This document shows, one piece after another, positions 1 through 9,333 of a DNA stretch of 61,151 bases. Source of the DNA: Haloarculaceae archaeon. GTDB taxonomy: Archaea; Halobacteriota; Halobacteria; Halobacteriales; Haloarculaceae. Made by a program: the position numbers and the translations under genes. Position 1 is the stretch's first letter, and every line of letters starts with the position of its first letter. The stretch spans positions 1 through 61,151 of the forward strand of contig SKTU01000010.1 in assembly GCA_007122455.1 (NCBI GenBank), given 5' to 3'. The notes beneath the pieces were generated by a model. It ran no database searches. It was not told the origin of the DNA and worked only from the letters and a program-made list of their open reading frames with translations.

Positions 1-167
1 AGTCGCCGGTGGGGCTGGCCGCCGCAGCGGTGTACGCCGCCTCGCTGCTCTGCAACGAGAAGGTCACCCAGAGCGAGGTCAGCGAGGTCGCCGACATCTC
101 CGAGGTCACCATCCGAAACCGTTACCACGAACTGCTCGACCCCGAAGCCAGAGCCGGCGACTCGTGA
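1..167 (+). CDS. Transcription initiation factor TFB, C-terminal fragment (5' end outside window)
   Basis: Frame 3 is open from the window edge to a TGA at 165-167 and gives about 54 residues. The segment [15 protein letters not shown] followed by an [17 protein letters not shown] block is the second cyclin-like repeat of archaeal TFB/TFIIB, including its helix-turn-helix that contacts the BRE upstream of the TATA box. TFB recruits RNA polymerase to TBP-bound promoters. Haloarchaea carry several tfb paralogues, so which one this is cannot be decided from the tail alone. Only the 3' end is visible. Confidence 0.9.
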   Translation, partial: SPVGLAAAAVYAASLLCNEKVTQSEVSEVADISEVTIRNRYHELLDPEARAGDS

Positions 168-180
168 CAACGTATAACAC
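168..180 (+). promoter_or_regulatory. TATA box of the universal stress protein gene
   Basis: CGTATAACA at 171-179 lies 26-34 nt before the ATG at 205, directly after the tfb stop. This is the spacing expected for a leaderless haloarchaeal transcript. Confidence 0.5.
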
Positions 181-204
181 GCGACGACGTGTACTGAGCC
201 GCGG

Positions 205-591
205 ATGACTACCATACTCATCGCAGTCGACGGTGACGAGGGACGAGCCGAAGCACAGGCGGAGGCGGTCGCGAACCTCGAGTGGGCCGACGACGCCATC
301 GATGTGAGGGTGTTCTACGTGTTCACGGAGAACCCCGAGGGCGCCACTGCCGGGCAGATCGGCTCGGTTCGCGCCGCTCGCGATGTGCTACATGCTGCGG
401 GGATCGACGCGACGATCGAGGAGGCGAGCGGCGATCCGGCCGAACGGATCCTCGAACGCGGCGAGGACGTTGAGCTGATCTGTGTCAGTGGCCGAAAGCG
501 TTCGCCGACCGGCAAGGCGTTGTTCGGAAGCGTCTCTCAACAGGTCCTTTTGGGTTCCGACGCCCCAGTCCTCTTCGTCACTGACGAGTGA
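205..591 (+). CDS. Universal stress protein (UspA family)
   Basis: A 128-residue single-domain Usp protein, the normal size for the family. The N-terminus TTILIAVDGDE is the first beta strand and the Asp of the nucleotide site. The C-terminal part has the glycine-rich ATP-binding loop in the variant form SGRKRSPTGKALFGSVS (about residues 94-110), followed by the last strand APVLFV. Usp proteins bind ATP or AMP and help survival under stress, but the specific role here is unknown. The ATG is supported by the TATA box at 171-179. The last 14 nt overlap the 3' end of the convergent asparagine-synthetase-like gene. Confidence 0.88.
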   Translation: MTTILIAVDGDEGRAEAQAEAVANLEWADDAIDVRVFYVFTENPEGATAGQIGSVRAARDVLHAAGIDATIEEASGDPAERILERGEDVELICVSGRKRSPTGKALFGSVSQQVLLGSDAPVLFVTDE

Positions 592-1648
592 GCGAGTCGA
601 TGTACTGTCCCACGTGATCGTCCATCCGGCGCTTGAACCCGGCCTGTCGGGCGAGCCGATCGAGTTCCCGTGAGACGAGGCTCCCGTACTGGACGGCCTT
701 CTTCTCCCGACTGCGAATCGGTTCCGGGAGGAACGACGCCGAACGGCGGAGTGCGACCTTCCGCTCGTCACCGTCGACCAGGAGGTGCCCCGGGAGCCGG
801 AGTGCGATGGTGACGACCGAATCACCGAGGAGCGGCGCAACGGGCTCGAGACCGGCGGCCCGGATCGTCAGCACGTCCCGTTCCAGCTGTGCGGGTAAGC
901 CCACGATCGTTTCCGAGGCCGCACCCCGAACGGTTTCGGCCTCGACCCGGGGGTCGGTCGGCGCCTTCGCCACCTTCGCGTAGCCGCCGAAGAGTTCGTC
1001 GGCGCCCTGTCCGACCGCGATCCGGTCGTGACCGTCAGCCGAGACGACTTCGGCGACCAGATACAGCGGCAGCGCGATCGCGACGTCCATCGCGTTCCGC
1101 CGTCCGGTCGCCGAGACGATATCCGGAACCGCTCGCTCGATGTCGTGGTGGGTGAACTCGACGACCGTCAGCTCCCGATCGAGAGCGTCGACCGCCGATC
1201 GGGCGGTGTCGACGTCGTGGCTCCCCTCGAAGCCGCCGACGTACAGCGGACCCTCGAGTCGTGCGGCCAGAATCGACGAGTCGATGCCGCCGGAGAAGGC
1301 GGTCGGGATCGGTTCTTCGATCGCGTCGACGGCGTCGATCACTGCGCTGCGGAGTTTCTCGATCACTCGCTCGTCGTCCTCACACGGCTCCGGCTCGGGG
1401 ACCGTCCAGAGCCGCTCGTCGCCGGTCGCCGTGCGACGGCAGCCGGCGGGGACCGCGAGTGGATCGCGAAGTTCGGTCGGATCGGCGCTCCACGCCGTCG
1501 GATCGTCGGGCTCCGAGAAGAGCGGATACCGTCCGAGGACGTCGCGAACGAGCGTGCCGTCGATCTCCCCGGCAAACCCGTAACCGCCGGGGAACGGATC
1601 GCGCTCGTCGATCGCCCGACGAACGGTGCTCGGAGATGCGCCCTGCAT
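578..1648 (-). CDS. Asparagine synthetase C-terminal-domain protein without a glutaminase nucleophile
   Basis: 356 residues. The ATP-pyrophosphatase loop SGGIDSS (119-125) and the conserved GQGADELFGGY (213-223) identify the AsnB/beta-lactam synthetase amidotransferase family. In AsnB these sites adenylate aspartate before amide transfer. The N-terminal class II glutaminase domain (about 190-200 residues in AsnB, starting Met-Cys) is reduced to about 90 residues and has no Cys2, so glutamine hydrolysis is unlikely; free ammonia or another acceptor chemistry is inferred. The start ATG shares its A with the TGA of the upstream PHP gene (TGATG), so the two are co-translated. The true substrate is unknown. 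Confidence 0.85.
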   Translation of the reverse strand: MQGASPSTVRRAIDERDPFPGGYGFAGEIDGTLVRDVLGRYPLFSEPDDPTAWSADPTELRDPLAVPAGCRRTATGDERLWTVPEPEPCEDDERVIEKLRSAVIDAVDAIEEPIPTAFSGGIDSSILAARLEGPLYVGGFEGSHDVDTARSAVDALDRELTVVEFTHHDIERAVPDIVSATGRRNAMDVAIALPLYLVAEVVSADGHDRIAVGQGADELFGGYAKVAKAPTDPRVEAETVRGAASETIVGLPAQLERDVLTIRAAGLEPVAPLLGDSVVTIALRLPGHLLVDGDERKVALRRSASFLPEPIRSREKKAVQYGSLVSRELDRLARQAGFKRRMDDHVGQYIDSLTRQ

Positions 1649-2385
1649 CACCACGGGACCATCGACGCGATTCGGCGGCGAACACCGCCACCGAACTGTC
1701 GGACGCTGATTCGCCACGGCGTCCGCCGTCCGACCACGCTCGTTCGTCCCTCGCGGATCGCTTCGAGAATCGCACTCGCGCTCCGTTCGCCCGCGTCGAC
1801 CTCGGTGACTGCCTGTCCGACCATCTCCGCGATGTGGGCGTCGCTGCCGGCAGTCATCGGGATTCCACGTTCGCTCGCGAACCGCTCGGCCTGTCGGTTG
1901 GCGCGGCCGGTAAAGAGCCGCGAGTTGTACACCTCGATCGCGTCTGCGGTGGCGAGCTGGTCCGGAGTGACGTGAGGGGCAACCCCGTGGCGTGACGCCT
2001 GAAACGGATGCGGAACGACGGCTAACCCGCCCTGACCGTGGATCCGGTCGAGCGTCTCGTCGAAGCCGAGCCCCGGCGGAATGAGCTCCTCGACACCGAG
2101 CGCCAGCACGTGACCGGCCGCACTCGAGATCTCCATTCCCGGAATCCCGACCAGATCGTACTCCGGTGCGAGCTCTACCGCGGCGAGCGAGGCGTCGATC
2201 TCGTCGTGGTCGGTGACGGCGAGTGCGTCGAGCCCCACGGCTTCCGCCTGTCCGAGGAGTAGCTCGATCGGATCGCGGCCGTCGTACGACAGCTCGGAGT
2301 GCGTGTGAAGCTCGACGGACAACACGTCCGATCGTTCGAGGGGCCCCGAGAAAAGCGCCCCGATTGCGGACGGTACCGAAGCCAT
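1648..2385 (-). CDS. PHP-domain metal-dependent phosphoesterase
   Basis: 245 residues of the PHP (polymerase and histidinol phosphatase) fold. Visible metal-site motifs are LHTHSELSYDG (H27, H29), TDHDE (58-62), GMEIS (83-87), VVPHPF and, near the end, AGSDAHIAE. This matches stand-alone PHP proteins that hydrolyse small phosphoesters or short nucleotides; the substrate cannot be read from sequence. The chosen ATG at 2385 begins about ten residues before the first conserved strand. The gene is divergent from purL and is translationally coupled (TGATG) to the asparagine-synthetase-like gene, suggesting a shared pathway. Confidence 0.88.
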   Translation of the reverse strand: MASVPSAIGALFSGPLERSDVLSVELHTHSELSYDGRDPIELLLGQAEAVGLDALAVTDHDEIDASLAAVELAPEYDLVGIPGMEISSAAGHVLALGVEELIPPGLGFDETLDRIHGQGGLAVVPHPFQASRHGVAPHVTPDQLATADAIEVYNSRLFTGRANRQAERFASERGIPMTAGSDAHIAEMVGQAVTEVDAGERSASAILEAIREGRTSVVGRRTPWRISVRQFGGGVRRRIASMVPW

Positions 2386-2442
2386 CGGCCGGTACCGCTG
2401 TGGGTTGACCCTCGGGAATAACGTACACGAACGTGCACATGA

Positions 2443-2455
2443 AAAGCGATTTATT
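2443..2455 (+). promoter_or_regulatory. TATA/BRE region of purL
   Basis: AAAAGCGATTTATT places a TATA-like GATTTATT at 2448-2455, 24-31 nt before the purL ATG. It lies in the 93-bp divergent spacer shared with the PHP gene. Confidence 0.5.
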
Positions 2456-2478
2456 CGGTCGAAGGAACATACAAGTGA

Positions 2479-4629
2479 ATGAGCCTCGCGCCGTCCGATC
2501 GGGAACTCGTCGTCGAGGAACTCGGCCGGGAGCCGACCCCCGCGGAGGAAACGCTGTTCGAGAACCTCTGGAGCGAACACTGTGCGTACCGTTCCTCGCG
2601 ACCCCTGCTGTCCGCGTTCGATAGCGACGGATCGCAGGTCGTCGTCGGGCCGGGCGACGACGCCGCGGTCGTCGCACTCCCCACCGCCGAAGACGCCGAC
2701 GACGTCTACGTCACGATGGGTATCGAGAGCCACAACCACCCCTCCTACGTCGATCCGTTCGACGGAGCGGCGACGGGTGTCGGCGGCATCGTCCGCGACA
2801 CGCTGAGCATGGGCGCCTATCCGATCGCACTCGCCGACTCGCTGTATTTCGGCGATTTCGACCGCGAACACTCCCGCTATCTCTTCGAGGGCGTCGTCGA
2901 GGGAATCAGCCACTACGGCAACTGCATCGGCGTCCCGACCGTCACGGGAAGCGTCGCGTTCCACGACGACTACGAGGGAAATCCCCTCGTCAACGTCGCC
3001 TGTATCGGGCTACTGACCGAGGAACGCCTCGTCACCGCAGAGGCCCAGCGGGCCGGGAACAAGCTCGTTCTCGTCGGCAACGCCACGGGGCGGGACGGTC
3101 TCGGAGGCGCCTCCTTCGCCAGCGAAGACCTGAGTGAGGACGCCGAGACGGAGGATCGACCGGCCGTGCAGGTCGGCGACCCCTACACGGAGAAACTACT
3201 CATCGAGGCCAACGAGGAACTGCTCGACGGCGATCTGATCGAATCAGCCCGTGACCTGGGCGCAGCGGGTCTCGGCGGCGCCTCCTCGGAGCTGGTCGCG
3301 AAGGGCGGTCTCGGAGCCGACATCGATCTCGACCGGGTCCACCAGCGAGAGCCGGAGATGAACGCCCTGGAGATCCTGCTTGCGGAGTCCCAGGAGCGAA
3401 TGTGTTACGAGGTCCGCCCGGAGAACGTCGGAGCGGTCGAGGCGATCGCCGAAAAGTACGAACTGGGATGTTCGGTCATCGGCGAGGTGACGGAGGGGAA
3501 CTACGTCTGTTCGTTCGACGGCGAGACGGTCGTCGACTGCGACGCGGAGTATCTCGCCGAAGGGGCGCCGATGAACGATCTCGACCACGTCCCACCCGAA
3601 CAGCCGGCGTCCGACCTGCCGGAGGTCGGCCTCGAGGAGGCCTTCGAGGCCGTCGTCGCATCGCCGAACACCGCCTCCAAGCGGTGGGTCTACCGCCAGT
3701 ACGATCACGAGGTCGGGACGCGGACCGCGATGAAACCCGGAGACGACGCGGCGATCATGGCGATTCGAGAGGCGGTGGGCGACGACGGGAACGGCGTCGG
3801 ACTCGCGTTCTCCTCGGGCGCCGACCCGAACTGGACCGACTGTGCACCCTACGAGGGGGCCCGCGCGATCGCGCTCGAGAACGCGACCAACGTCGCGGCG
3901 AAAGGGGCGACGCCGCTCGCCGCCGTCGACTGTCTCAACGGTGGCAACCCGGAGAAACCGGACGTGTACGGGGGATTCCGCGCGATCGTCGACGGATTGG
4001 CCGAGATGTGTAGTCGCCTCGATACACCCGTCGTCGGCGGGAACGTCTCGCTGTACAACGACTCCCCGGCGGGGCCGATCCCGCCGACGCCGACGCTGGC
4101 GATTGTCGGGACGAAGAGCGGCTTCGACGCACCGACGGCCACCCTAGACGGCGAAGGGACGCTGCTCGTCGTCGGCGACACCGACGGCCGTCTCGGCGGC
4201 TCGGAGTATCTCGCACAGTTCGGCGGCGCCGACCGCTTCCCCGCGGTTCCCGACGCACCGGCGGCACTGATCGACGCGATCGCCGACGTCGCGACCGACG
4301 AGACGACGCTCTCGACGCACGACGTCAGCCACGGCGGTCTGGCGGTGACGCTGGCGGAACTCGTCGGCGACGCCGGGGCGACCGTCGAACTCACGCCCGA
4401 ACCGACGCCGGCCGGTGCGCTCTTTTCCGAGGCGCCGGGCCGAGTCGTCGTCGAAACGACAGCCCCGGACGCCGTCCACGAGCGATTGGACGGCGTTGGA
4501 AGCGTGACCGAGATCGGCACCGCGACGGCGTCAGGGCGGCTGGAGCTGACCGTCGGCGAGACGACGCTGGCGTACGGGGCCGGCGAGATCGCGACGCTCC
4601 GCGGCGTTATCAGCCGCGAGCTGGCATAG
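2479..4629 (+). CDS. purL: Phosphoribosylformylglycinamidine synthase subunit II
   Basis: 716 residues, the size of the archaeal/Gram-positive small PurL. It makes FGAM from FGAR with ATP and ammonia in de novo purine synthesis, working with PurQ and PurS, which are not in this window. Motifs seen are [10 protein letters not shown] (31-40), ESHNHPS (83-89) and [10 protein letters not shown], followed by two AIRS-type ATP-binding/C-terminal domain pairs; the second pair has GGNVSLYN and a late [10 protein letters not shown]. The start ATG fits the TATA box 24-31 nt upstream. The last 20 nt overlap the convergent PAP2 gene. Confidence 0.96.
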   Translation: MSLAPSDRELVVEELGREPTPAEETLFENLWSEHCAYRSSRPLLSAFDSDGSQVVVGPGDDAAVVALPTAEDADDVYVTMGIESHNHPSYVDPFDGAATGVGGIVRDTLSMGAYPIALADSLYFGDFDREHSRYLFEGVVEGISHYGNCIGVPTVTGSVAFHDDYEGNPLVNVACIGLLTEERLVTAEAQRAGNKLVLVGNATGRDGLGGASFASEDLSEDAETEDRPAVQVGDPYTEKLLIEANEELLDGDLIESARDLGAAGLGGASSELVAKGGLGADIDLDRVHQREPEMNALEILLAESQERMCYEVRPENVGAVEAIAEKYELGCSVIGEVTEGNYVCSFDGETVVDCDAEYLAEGAPMNDLDHVPPEQPASDLPEVGLEEAFEAVVASPNTASKRWVYRQYDHEVGTRTAMKPGDDAAIMAIREAVGDDGNGVGLAFSSGADPNWTDCAPYEGARAIALENATNVAAKGATPLAAVDCLNGGNPEKPDVYGGFRAIVDGLAEMCSRLDTPVVGGNVSLYNDSPAGPIPPTPTLAIVGTKSGFDAPTATLDGEGTLLVVGDTDGRLGGSEYLAQFGGADRFPAVPDAPAALIDAIADVATDETTLSTHDVSHGGLAVTLAELVGDAGATVELTPEPTPAGALFSEAPGRVVVETTAPDAVHERLDGVGSVTEIGTATASGRLELTVGETTLAYGAGEIATLRGVISRELA

Positions 4630-5494
4630 CCCGTTCGTAACGCCGTCGGATCGAATCGAGCCGCGGCGGACGGTCCTCGTACCGCTTGCCGATTCTGACG
4701 CTGACCCACGCCAGCGCGATTCCAGCGAGAACGTCCGCAGCCCAGTGGATACCGAGATACATCGTCGCGAAAACGACGCTCGCGGCGAGGACAGTCGAGA
4801 TCACGAACCACAGCGGATACTCCTCGCGGGTCGTCCACGCGAGCAGGGCGACGGTCACCGCGAGCGACGTGTGAAGCGACGGAAACACGTTGACGTTGGC
4901 GTTGATCGAGGATGTGAGGAACTGATAGGCGGCGAAGGAGTCGGCTTCGTACATCAGGCCGCGGACTTCTCCCGGGATTCGGTTTCTCGGGCCCTGTGCG
5001 ACGAAGATGACGTAACACGTGACGCCGATGAGATAGTTCGCGGCGTAGGCGACGATCGTTCGGCGTAGCGGTTCCGGGGGGTTCAAAACGAAGTACGCGA
5101 CGAACGGGAAGATCAGCATGAAAACGTAGCCGTAGACGTAGGCGTAAGAGAAATACATCGTCATCCCCGGCGTCGCGTGGGACTGGAGGAACGTGACGAC
5201 CTGCGGCGGGTTCGACGGATTCAGCGGCCACAGTAACAGCCCGTCGATCCGGTAGAGCGTCTCGGTGATGTGAAAACCGATGATCCACGAGAGCTCCGGA
5301 CCGATGTCTCGAGCGATCTTGTTCGCCACGAGGATGATTCCGAGGAGAACGCCGTACGGGAGGGTTTCCTCGAACCGATCGCGGTAGGCTGCCCACGAGC
5401 CGAGTCGGTTGTCCGATCGCAAAACGAGAGCCGTCGCCACGACGAGCATCCCCGAGACGATGATCGCAAGCCGAATCAGGATCTCGACGAGCAT
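4610..5494 (-). CDS. PAP2-superfamily membrane phosphatase/phosphotransferase
   Basis: 294 residues with about six membrane helices. The PAP2 catalytic signature is present as NVFPSLHTS (residues 202-210, His208) and [10 protein letters not shown] (246-255, His250, Asp254); the first motif (KxxxxxxRP) is weak, here QGPRNRI at about 167-173. This arrangement resembles the PSLH-type subgroup that includes inositolphosphotransferase-like proteins acting on lipid phosphates at the outer membrane face. Its ATG overlaps the stop of the upstream lipoprotein gene (TGATG), so the two form one transcript. The substrate is unknown. Confidence 0.85.
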   Translation of the reverse strand: MLVEILIRLAIIVSGMLVVATALVLRSDNRLGSWAAYRDRFEETLPYGVLLGIILVANKIARDIGPELSWIIGFHITETLYRIDGLLLWPLNPSNPPQVVTFLQSHATPGMTMYFSYAYVYGYVFMLIFPFVAYFVLNPPEPLRRTIVAYAANYLIGVTCYVIFVAQGPRNRIPGEVRGLMYEADSFAAYQFLTSSINANVNVFPSLHTSLAVTVALLAWTTREEYPLWFVISTVLAASVVFATMYLGIHWAADVLAGIALAWVSVRIGKRYEDRPPRLDSIRRRYERAMPARG

Positions 5495-7251
5495 CAGGAA
5501 TCACCTCGACTGACGAGCCGGTCGCCATCGTACTGGTAGCCGGCCTCGCGGAAGTTCTCCCGCGCTCGATCGACGTCGAGAGTCCCGTCGGTTCCCGGGA
5601 ATTCGAGCTGTCCCTCTCCGTCCCACTGTAGCTCCGGGAGGATCCACGGCGACCCCTCCAGCGGACTTTCGGCAGGGACGGCGTAACCGCCGAACACGTC
5701 CTCGACGAGCGACTCCCGATGGATCAGCTTGGCGATCGCTCTCCGAAACTGGGGATCGGTGAGCGGCGATTGCCGGCAGTTGTATCCGACGTGATAGAAC
5801 GCATCGCCGGTGGCGACGGAGAGATCGACGTCGTCGGTTCGGGCGATCCGTGGAACGACCCCCTCGCGGAGACCGCCGAGAGTACCGTCGGCGTCGCCCG
5901 CGTCGAGGAGATCGACGGCCGCGTCGTGTGACGGGACGACGTTGAAGACGACACTGTCGAACGGCAGTTCGGCTCTGAGTCGCTCGGGAATCCTCTCGGT
6001 CTCCGCGTCGAGGAAGTGGTCCTCGAACCGCTCGAGAACGAGCTGTTCGTCGGTCGTCGACTCGACGAACTGCAACGGACCGCTCCCGATCGGCTCGTCG
6101 TTCGGCCAGACGAGTGCCTCGGTCGTCCCGCCGATGATATCGATACCCGCGAGATCGGCCTGTGAGCTCTTCTCCTCCCAAATATGTCGTGGTAGAATCG
6201 GGACGGTGAGCGCACGCTCCGCGACAGCCCGAACGTTCGTCGAAAATTCGATGGAGACGACCCTGTCGTCGACGACACTGACGGCATCGACCAGTGAGAC
6301 CCGCCCGCGTCGCCACGGCGTCGGAACCGGTGTCTCCTTTTCGCCGAGCGACGTATCCGCGAGGAAGCGGTAGGTGAACTCGACGTCGTGAGTCAAAATG
6401 GACTCGTCGTCGTGCCACGACGCCTCTCGGAGGGTTACCGTCGCCGAAAGCCCGCCGCTTTCCGACCACGAGACGTCCCACGCGAGCCACGGGATATCCC
6501 GATTCGGACCACGTACCAACGGCTCGTAGAGCAGTCCCGTAACGTCGCCTCGATCGCGGTACTCCGCCGCGATCGGGTTCAGGTTGGTCGTGATCCGTCG
6601 ATCGCGCGTCAACAGAGTGAGTTCAGCCACGTCCGACGAAATCCGTTCAAGCTGGAGAAACGCCAACGGATCCTGGATTCCGCCTTTCGGCCAGCCGACG
6701 AAGCGATCCGATCTGGTGGCAGCGATCACGTCCGGAAACGCGACGACGGTGAACGGCTGTTCGCGGACGATGAACTCCTGAATCTCCCCGACGATCTCTT
6801 CGCGCCGGGCGCCGTCGACCATTCGCTGTTCGTCGAGAAGATCGTTGAGCGTGAGATTACTGAATCCGAAGGGGTTCTGCCAGCCGCCCTCCTCGCCGTA
6901 CGTCGAGTGGAGGAGCGACCGAAGGAGATCCGGATCCCTCTCACTGGGGTACGGAGCCACGTACATATCGAACTCGTGATTGATCAGGATATCCCTGAGG
7001 AGAACCTCCGGATCCATCGGATTGATCCCGACGTCGAGTCCGGCTTCGGTCATGTGGTCCGCTAGCTTCGTCGCGATCTCCAGTGCGTACGGGTCGTTGT
7101 CGGTCGGGAGCGTGGCGATCGACAGCGAGATCTGCTGGGCTCGCTGTCGTCCAACCAGGTTTCGAACTTCACCGAGACAGCCGCTCGTGGCTGCGACACC
7201 GCCGGCTACGCCGGCGAGTGCAGCACGGCGACTGTACCCGGTTCGAGACAT
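5494..7251 (-). CDS. Tat-exported lipoprotein, family 5 (peptide/nickel-type) ABC substrate-binding protein
   Basis: 585 residues. The N-terminus has a twin-arginine pair (SRRAALAG, Arg8-Arg9), a short hydrophobic stretch and a lipobox ending in Cys25 (ATSGC), typical of haloarchaeal lipid-anchored binding proteins. The remainder fits SBP_bac_5: a phrase like LLYEPLVRGP, a body with NPIAAEYRDRG, and a C-terminal RRAIAKLIHRESLVEDVF. The domains look permuted, because a second partial binding-protein-like segment (residues about 40-200) precedes the usual core. No permease or ATPase genes are next to it, so the transporter is elsewhere or it serves another role with the coupled PAP2 protein. 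Confidence 0.8.
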   Translation of the reverse strand: MSRTGYSRRAALAGVAGGVAATSGCLGEVRNLVGRQRAQQISLSIATLPTDNDPYALEIATKLADHMTEAGLDVGINPMDPEVLLRDILINHEFDMYVAPYPSERDPDLLRSLLHSTYGEEGGWQNPFGFSNLTLNDLLDEQRMVDGARREEIVGEIQEFIVREQPFTVVAFPDVIAATRSDRFVGWPKGGIQDPLAFLQLERISSDVAELTLLTRDRRITTNLNPIAAEYRDRGDVTGLLYEPLVRGPNRDIPWLAWDVSWSESGGLSATVTLREASWHDDESILTHDVEFTYRFLADTSLGEKETPVPTPWRRGRVSLVDAVSVVDDRVVSIEFSTNVRAVAERALTVPILPRHIWEEKSSQADLAGIDIIGGTTEALVWPNDEPIGSGPLQFVESTTDEQLVLERFEDHFLDAETERIPERLRAELPFDSVVFNVVPSHDAAVDLLDAGDADGTLGGLREGVVPRIARTDDVDLSVATGDAFYHVGYNCRQSPLTDPQFRRAIAKLIHRESLVEDVFGGYAVPAESPLEGSPWILPELQWDGEGQLEFPGTDGTLDVDRARENFREAGYQYDGDRLVSRGDS

Positions 7252-7274
7252 ACGTTTGGCTGTAGGCCCCGAAC

Positions 7275-7286
7275 GGATTTAAATCC
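7275..7286 (-). promoter_or_regulatory. Palindromic TATA box of the lipoprotein gene
   Basis: GGATTTAAATCC is a perfect 12-bp palindrome 24-35 nt upstream of the minus-strand ATG at 7251. It can serve as TATA box, and its symmetry could also be a regulator site. Confidence 0.5.
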
Positions 7287-7362
7287 CGCTTCCGGAAGCT
7301 GTCTCCTGTTCACTTGCATACTGCTTTCGTCAAGCATATTCGTCAGGTTTTCAAAAGCGAGA

Positions 7363-8613
7363 TCACAGATAGCCGAACAGCGGGGCCGCGAGCGCGACCA
7401 CCCAACCGATGGCACCGACCACGAGCGGCTGTGGGCGCTCCTCCGGGACGGTGATCGCACCCCCAACGGCGATCAGCGCGATCGCGAGAACGACTGCCGC
7501 CCGATGAAGCACGGCGCGAAGCGGCACAACGGAGACGCCCATCGCGACGAAATCGACGACGAACGCCGCTGTCAGTCCGATCGCGGCGAAGGCGAACGCC
7601 CACGCGGCGTCGGAATCGCGGCCGAGCAGGTACGCGATCGCGGGCATACCGACGACGAGAGCGACGTACAGTGGCGCAGCGACGAGTTTCGGCGAAACGT
7701 CGAACGCCATCTCGCCCGCGATACCGAGATAGCGGATCGCCGTGTACAGACCGAAGAGCGCCGCGGCGAGTGCGGTTTCGCGTCGCCGCTCGTCGACGAA
7801 CGACCGCGTCGATCGGACGACGGTTCGGGTCCGCGTGGCCACGGCTAGGCCGACGAGCGGCGCGAGCCCAACGGTCATGTAGATCGCCGTCACCCATCCG
7901 TCGCTGTCCGCGGTTTCGTTTCCGAACGGGAGCCGGACGACGTCGTCGACGAACGGAGCGTCCATGAAGTCCAGCTCCAGTTCGCGCTGGGAGTCGCTGA
8001 TTCCGGTGACGGTGTGGCGCAGTCGGAACCAGTCCCAGTGTTCGTCGTGAACCTGAATCGCGGTCCACTCCCCGTTCGGTTCCTCGTATCCCCGAATGTG
8101 CATCCGGTGACCGAGATACGTACCCGCGTGGAGCTGATACGACTCCTCGACCCACTGACCCTCGCCATCGACGACGAAGTACGTGTATCTCGTCGATCCT
8201 TCGGCGTCACCCCATCCGATGACGTCGGTCAGCTCGTCGGCCTCCGAATCGAACTCGATCTCGTCAAGGCTGTACGTGTCCTCGGCAGCGTCGCCCTCGT
8301 GAATCTCGTCGGCGTACCACTCGATGTCGGATCGATCGGTGAGCGCGCGGTATATCTCGTCGCCGTCGCCGTGAATCACGACGTTTATCCCGAGCGTCCG
8401 GGAGTTGTAGTCGTGCGCACGGGCGGTGTAGGGCCACAGTTCCGTGCCGCCTTCACCGGGCTCGACGAGGAGCGGCTCTTCGGGCTCGTCCGGTTCGACT
8501 CCCCACAGGGGCCACTCGGCGAGGACGACGGCACCTCCCAACGCCGCAACGAGCACGAGCGCGGCGGCGGCCCACGCGGCGTTGTCTCCGAGCTCCACCG
8601 TGGCGTCGGACAT
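7363..8613 (-). CDS. Haloarchaeal membrane protein with large extracytoplasmic domain, function unknown
   Basis: 416 residues. One N-terminal membrane segment (about 12-32) is followed by an acidic soluble region of about 200 residues that includes EGGTELWPYTARAHDYNSR and several WxW-type aromatic clusters. After it come six or so hydrophobic helices to the C-terminus (LFGYL). I do not recognise a catalytic motif. An ATG nine codons upstream (8640) is possible, but a TATA-like TAGATATTT (about 8640-8649 on the minus strand) overlaps it, so the start at 8613 is preferred. It is divergent from the dolichol-kinase-like gene, with 82 bp between. Confidence 0.7.
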   Translation of the reverse strand: MSDATVELGDNAAWAAAALVLVAALGGAVVLAEWPLWGVEPDEPEEPLLVEPGEGGTELWPYTARAHDYNSRTLGINVVIHGDGDEIYRALTDRSDIEWYADEIHEGDAAEDTYSLDEIEFDSEADELTDVIGWGDAEGSTRYTYFVVDGEGQWVEESYQLHAGTYLGHRMHIRGYEEPNGEWTAIQVHDEHWDWFRLRHTVTGISDSQRELELDFMDAPFVDDVVRLPFGNETADSDGWVTAIYMTVGLAPLVGLAVATRTRTVVRSTRSFVDERRRETALAAALFGLYTAIRYLGIAGEMAFDVSPKLVAAPLYVALVVGMPAIAYLLGRDSDAAWAFAFAAIGLTAAFVVDFVAMGVSVVPLRAVLHRAAVVLAIALIAVGGAITVPEERPQPLVVGAIGWVVALAAPLFGYL

Positions 8614-8695
8614 TGGCGAATATAGCCCTACGACCCACAAATATCTACGGACATCGGAACGCCGTCGCTAAGTCCCCCCGTTGCGATTGGCGGAT

Positions 8696-9286
8696 ATGGC
8701 TTACGAGTTCCGCCGCCGGCTAGTCCACGCGTCCGGGGCCGTGCTTCCCGGTGCGTATCTCCTGGATGGCTATCTCGGAGTCGGGGTCGTCACGTGGACG
8801 CTGGTCCAAGCCGTCGCCGTCGTTGGGTTAGGAGTGACGGGTGTTCTCGAGCTCCTCCGGTTGCGAATCGGTCTCGACTGGGCAATCTACGATCAGCTCA
8901 CCCGCGAGTACGAACAGGACAGCGTCGCAGGGTACGCCCTCTACGTCGTCGGTGGCACCGTCGTCGTCCTGCTCTTCGACCCAATGATCGCCGTTCCGGC
9001 CCTGTTCATGCTGACGATCGGCGATCCGATCAGCGGTCTGCTCTCGTCCGGCGGCTTCCGAAAGCGCCCCCGAGTTCTCGCCGCGATGTTTCTGGTCTGT
9101 CTCGCGTTCGCGCTGCCGTTCGTCCCGCCGGTAGCCGCCGTCGCCGGCGCTCTCGGAGCGACAGTTGCGGACGGGTTCAAACCAGTCGTGGCCGGCTTCG
9201 TCGTCGACGACAACCTGTCGATCCCGGTCGTCTCGTCGGTCGCGATGTGGGCGACAGTCGAGATAGCGACCGGGGGAATCGTCTGA
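8696..9286 (+). CDS. Dolichol kinase/phytol kinase-like polyprenol kinase (CTP-dependent family)
   Basis: 196 residues, almost entirely hydrophobic with about six membrane helices. The opening EFRRRLVHASGAVLPGAYL and the central MLTIGDPISGLL match the dolichol/phytol kinase family, in which the RRxxH start and an Asp-rich GD(P/A) motif are conserved. The family phosphorylates polyprenols with CTP; in archaea this would provide dolichyl phosphate for N-glycosylation or recycle geranylgeraniol. The ATG at 8696 is chosen over a TTG five codons upstream. The substrate is inferred from the family only. Confidence 0.72.
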   Translation: MAYEFRRRLVHASGAVLPGAYLLDGYLGVGVVTWTLVQAVAVVGLGVTGVLELLRLRIGLDWAIYDQLTREYEQDSVAGYALYVVGGTVVVLLFDPMIAVPALFMLTIGDPISGLLSSGGFRKRPRVLAAMFLVCLAFALPFVPPVAAVAGALGATVADGFKPVVAGFVVDDNLSIPVVSSVAMWATVEIATGGIV

Positions 9287-9333
9287 GTCGGGATCGAGAA
9301 CAGCAATATACGTACTGCCATTCAACGGGAGCT

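Noticed and set aside
1028-1975. 315-codon plus frame over the PHP/asparagine-synthetase-like pair
   Set aside because: No domain, antisense to two genes with metal-site and ATP-loop motifs.
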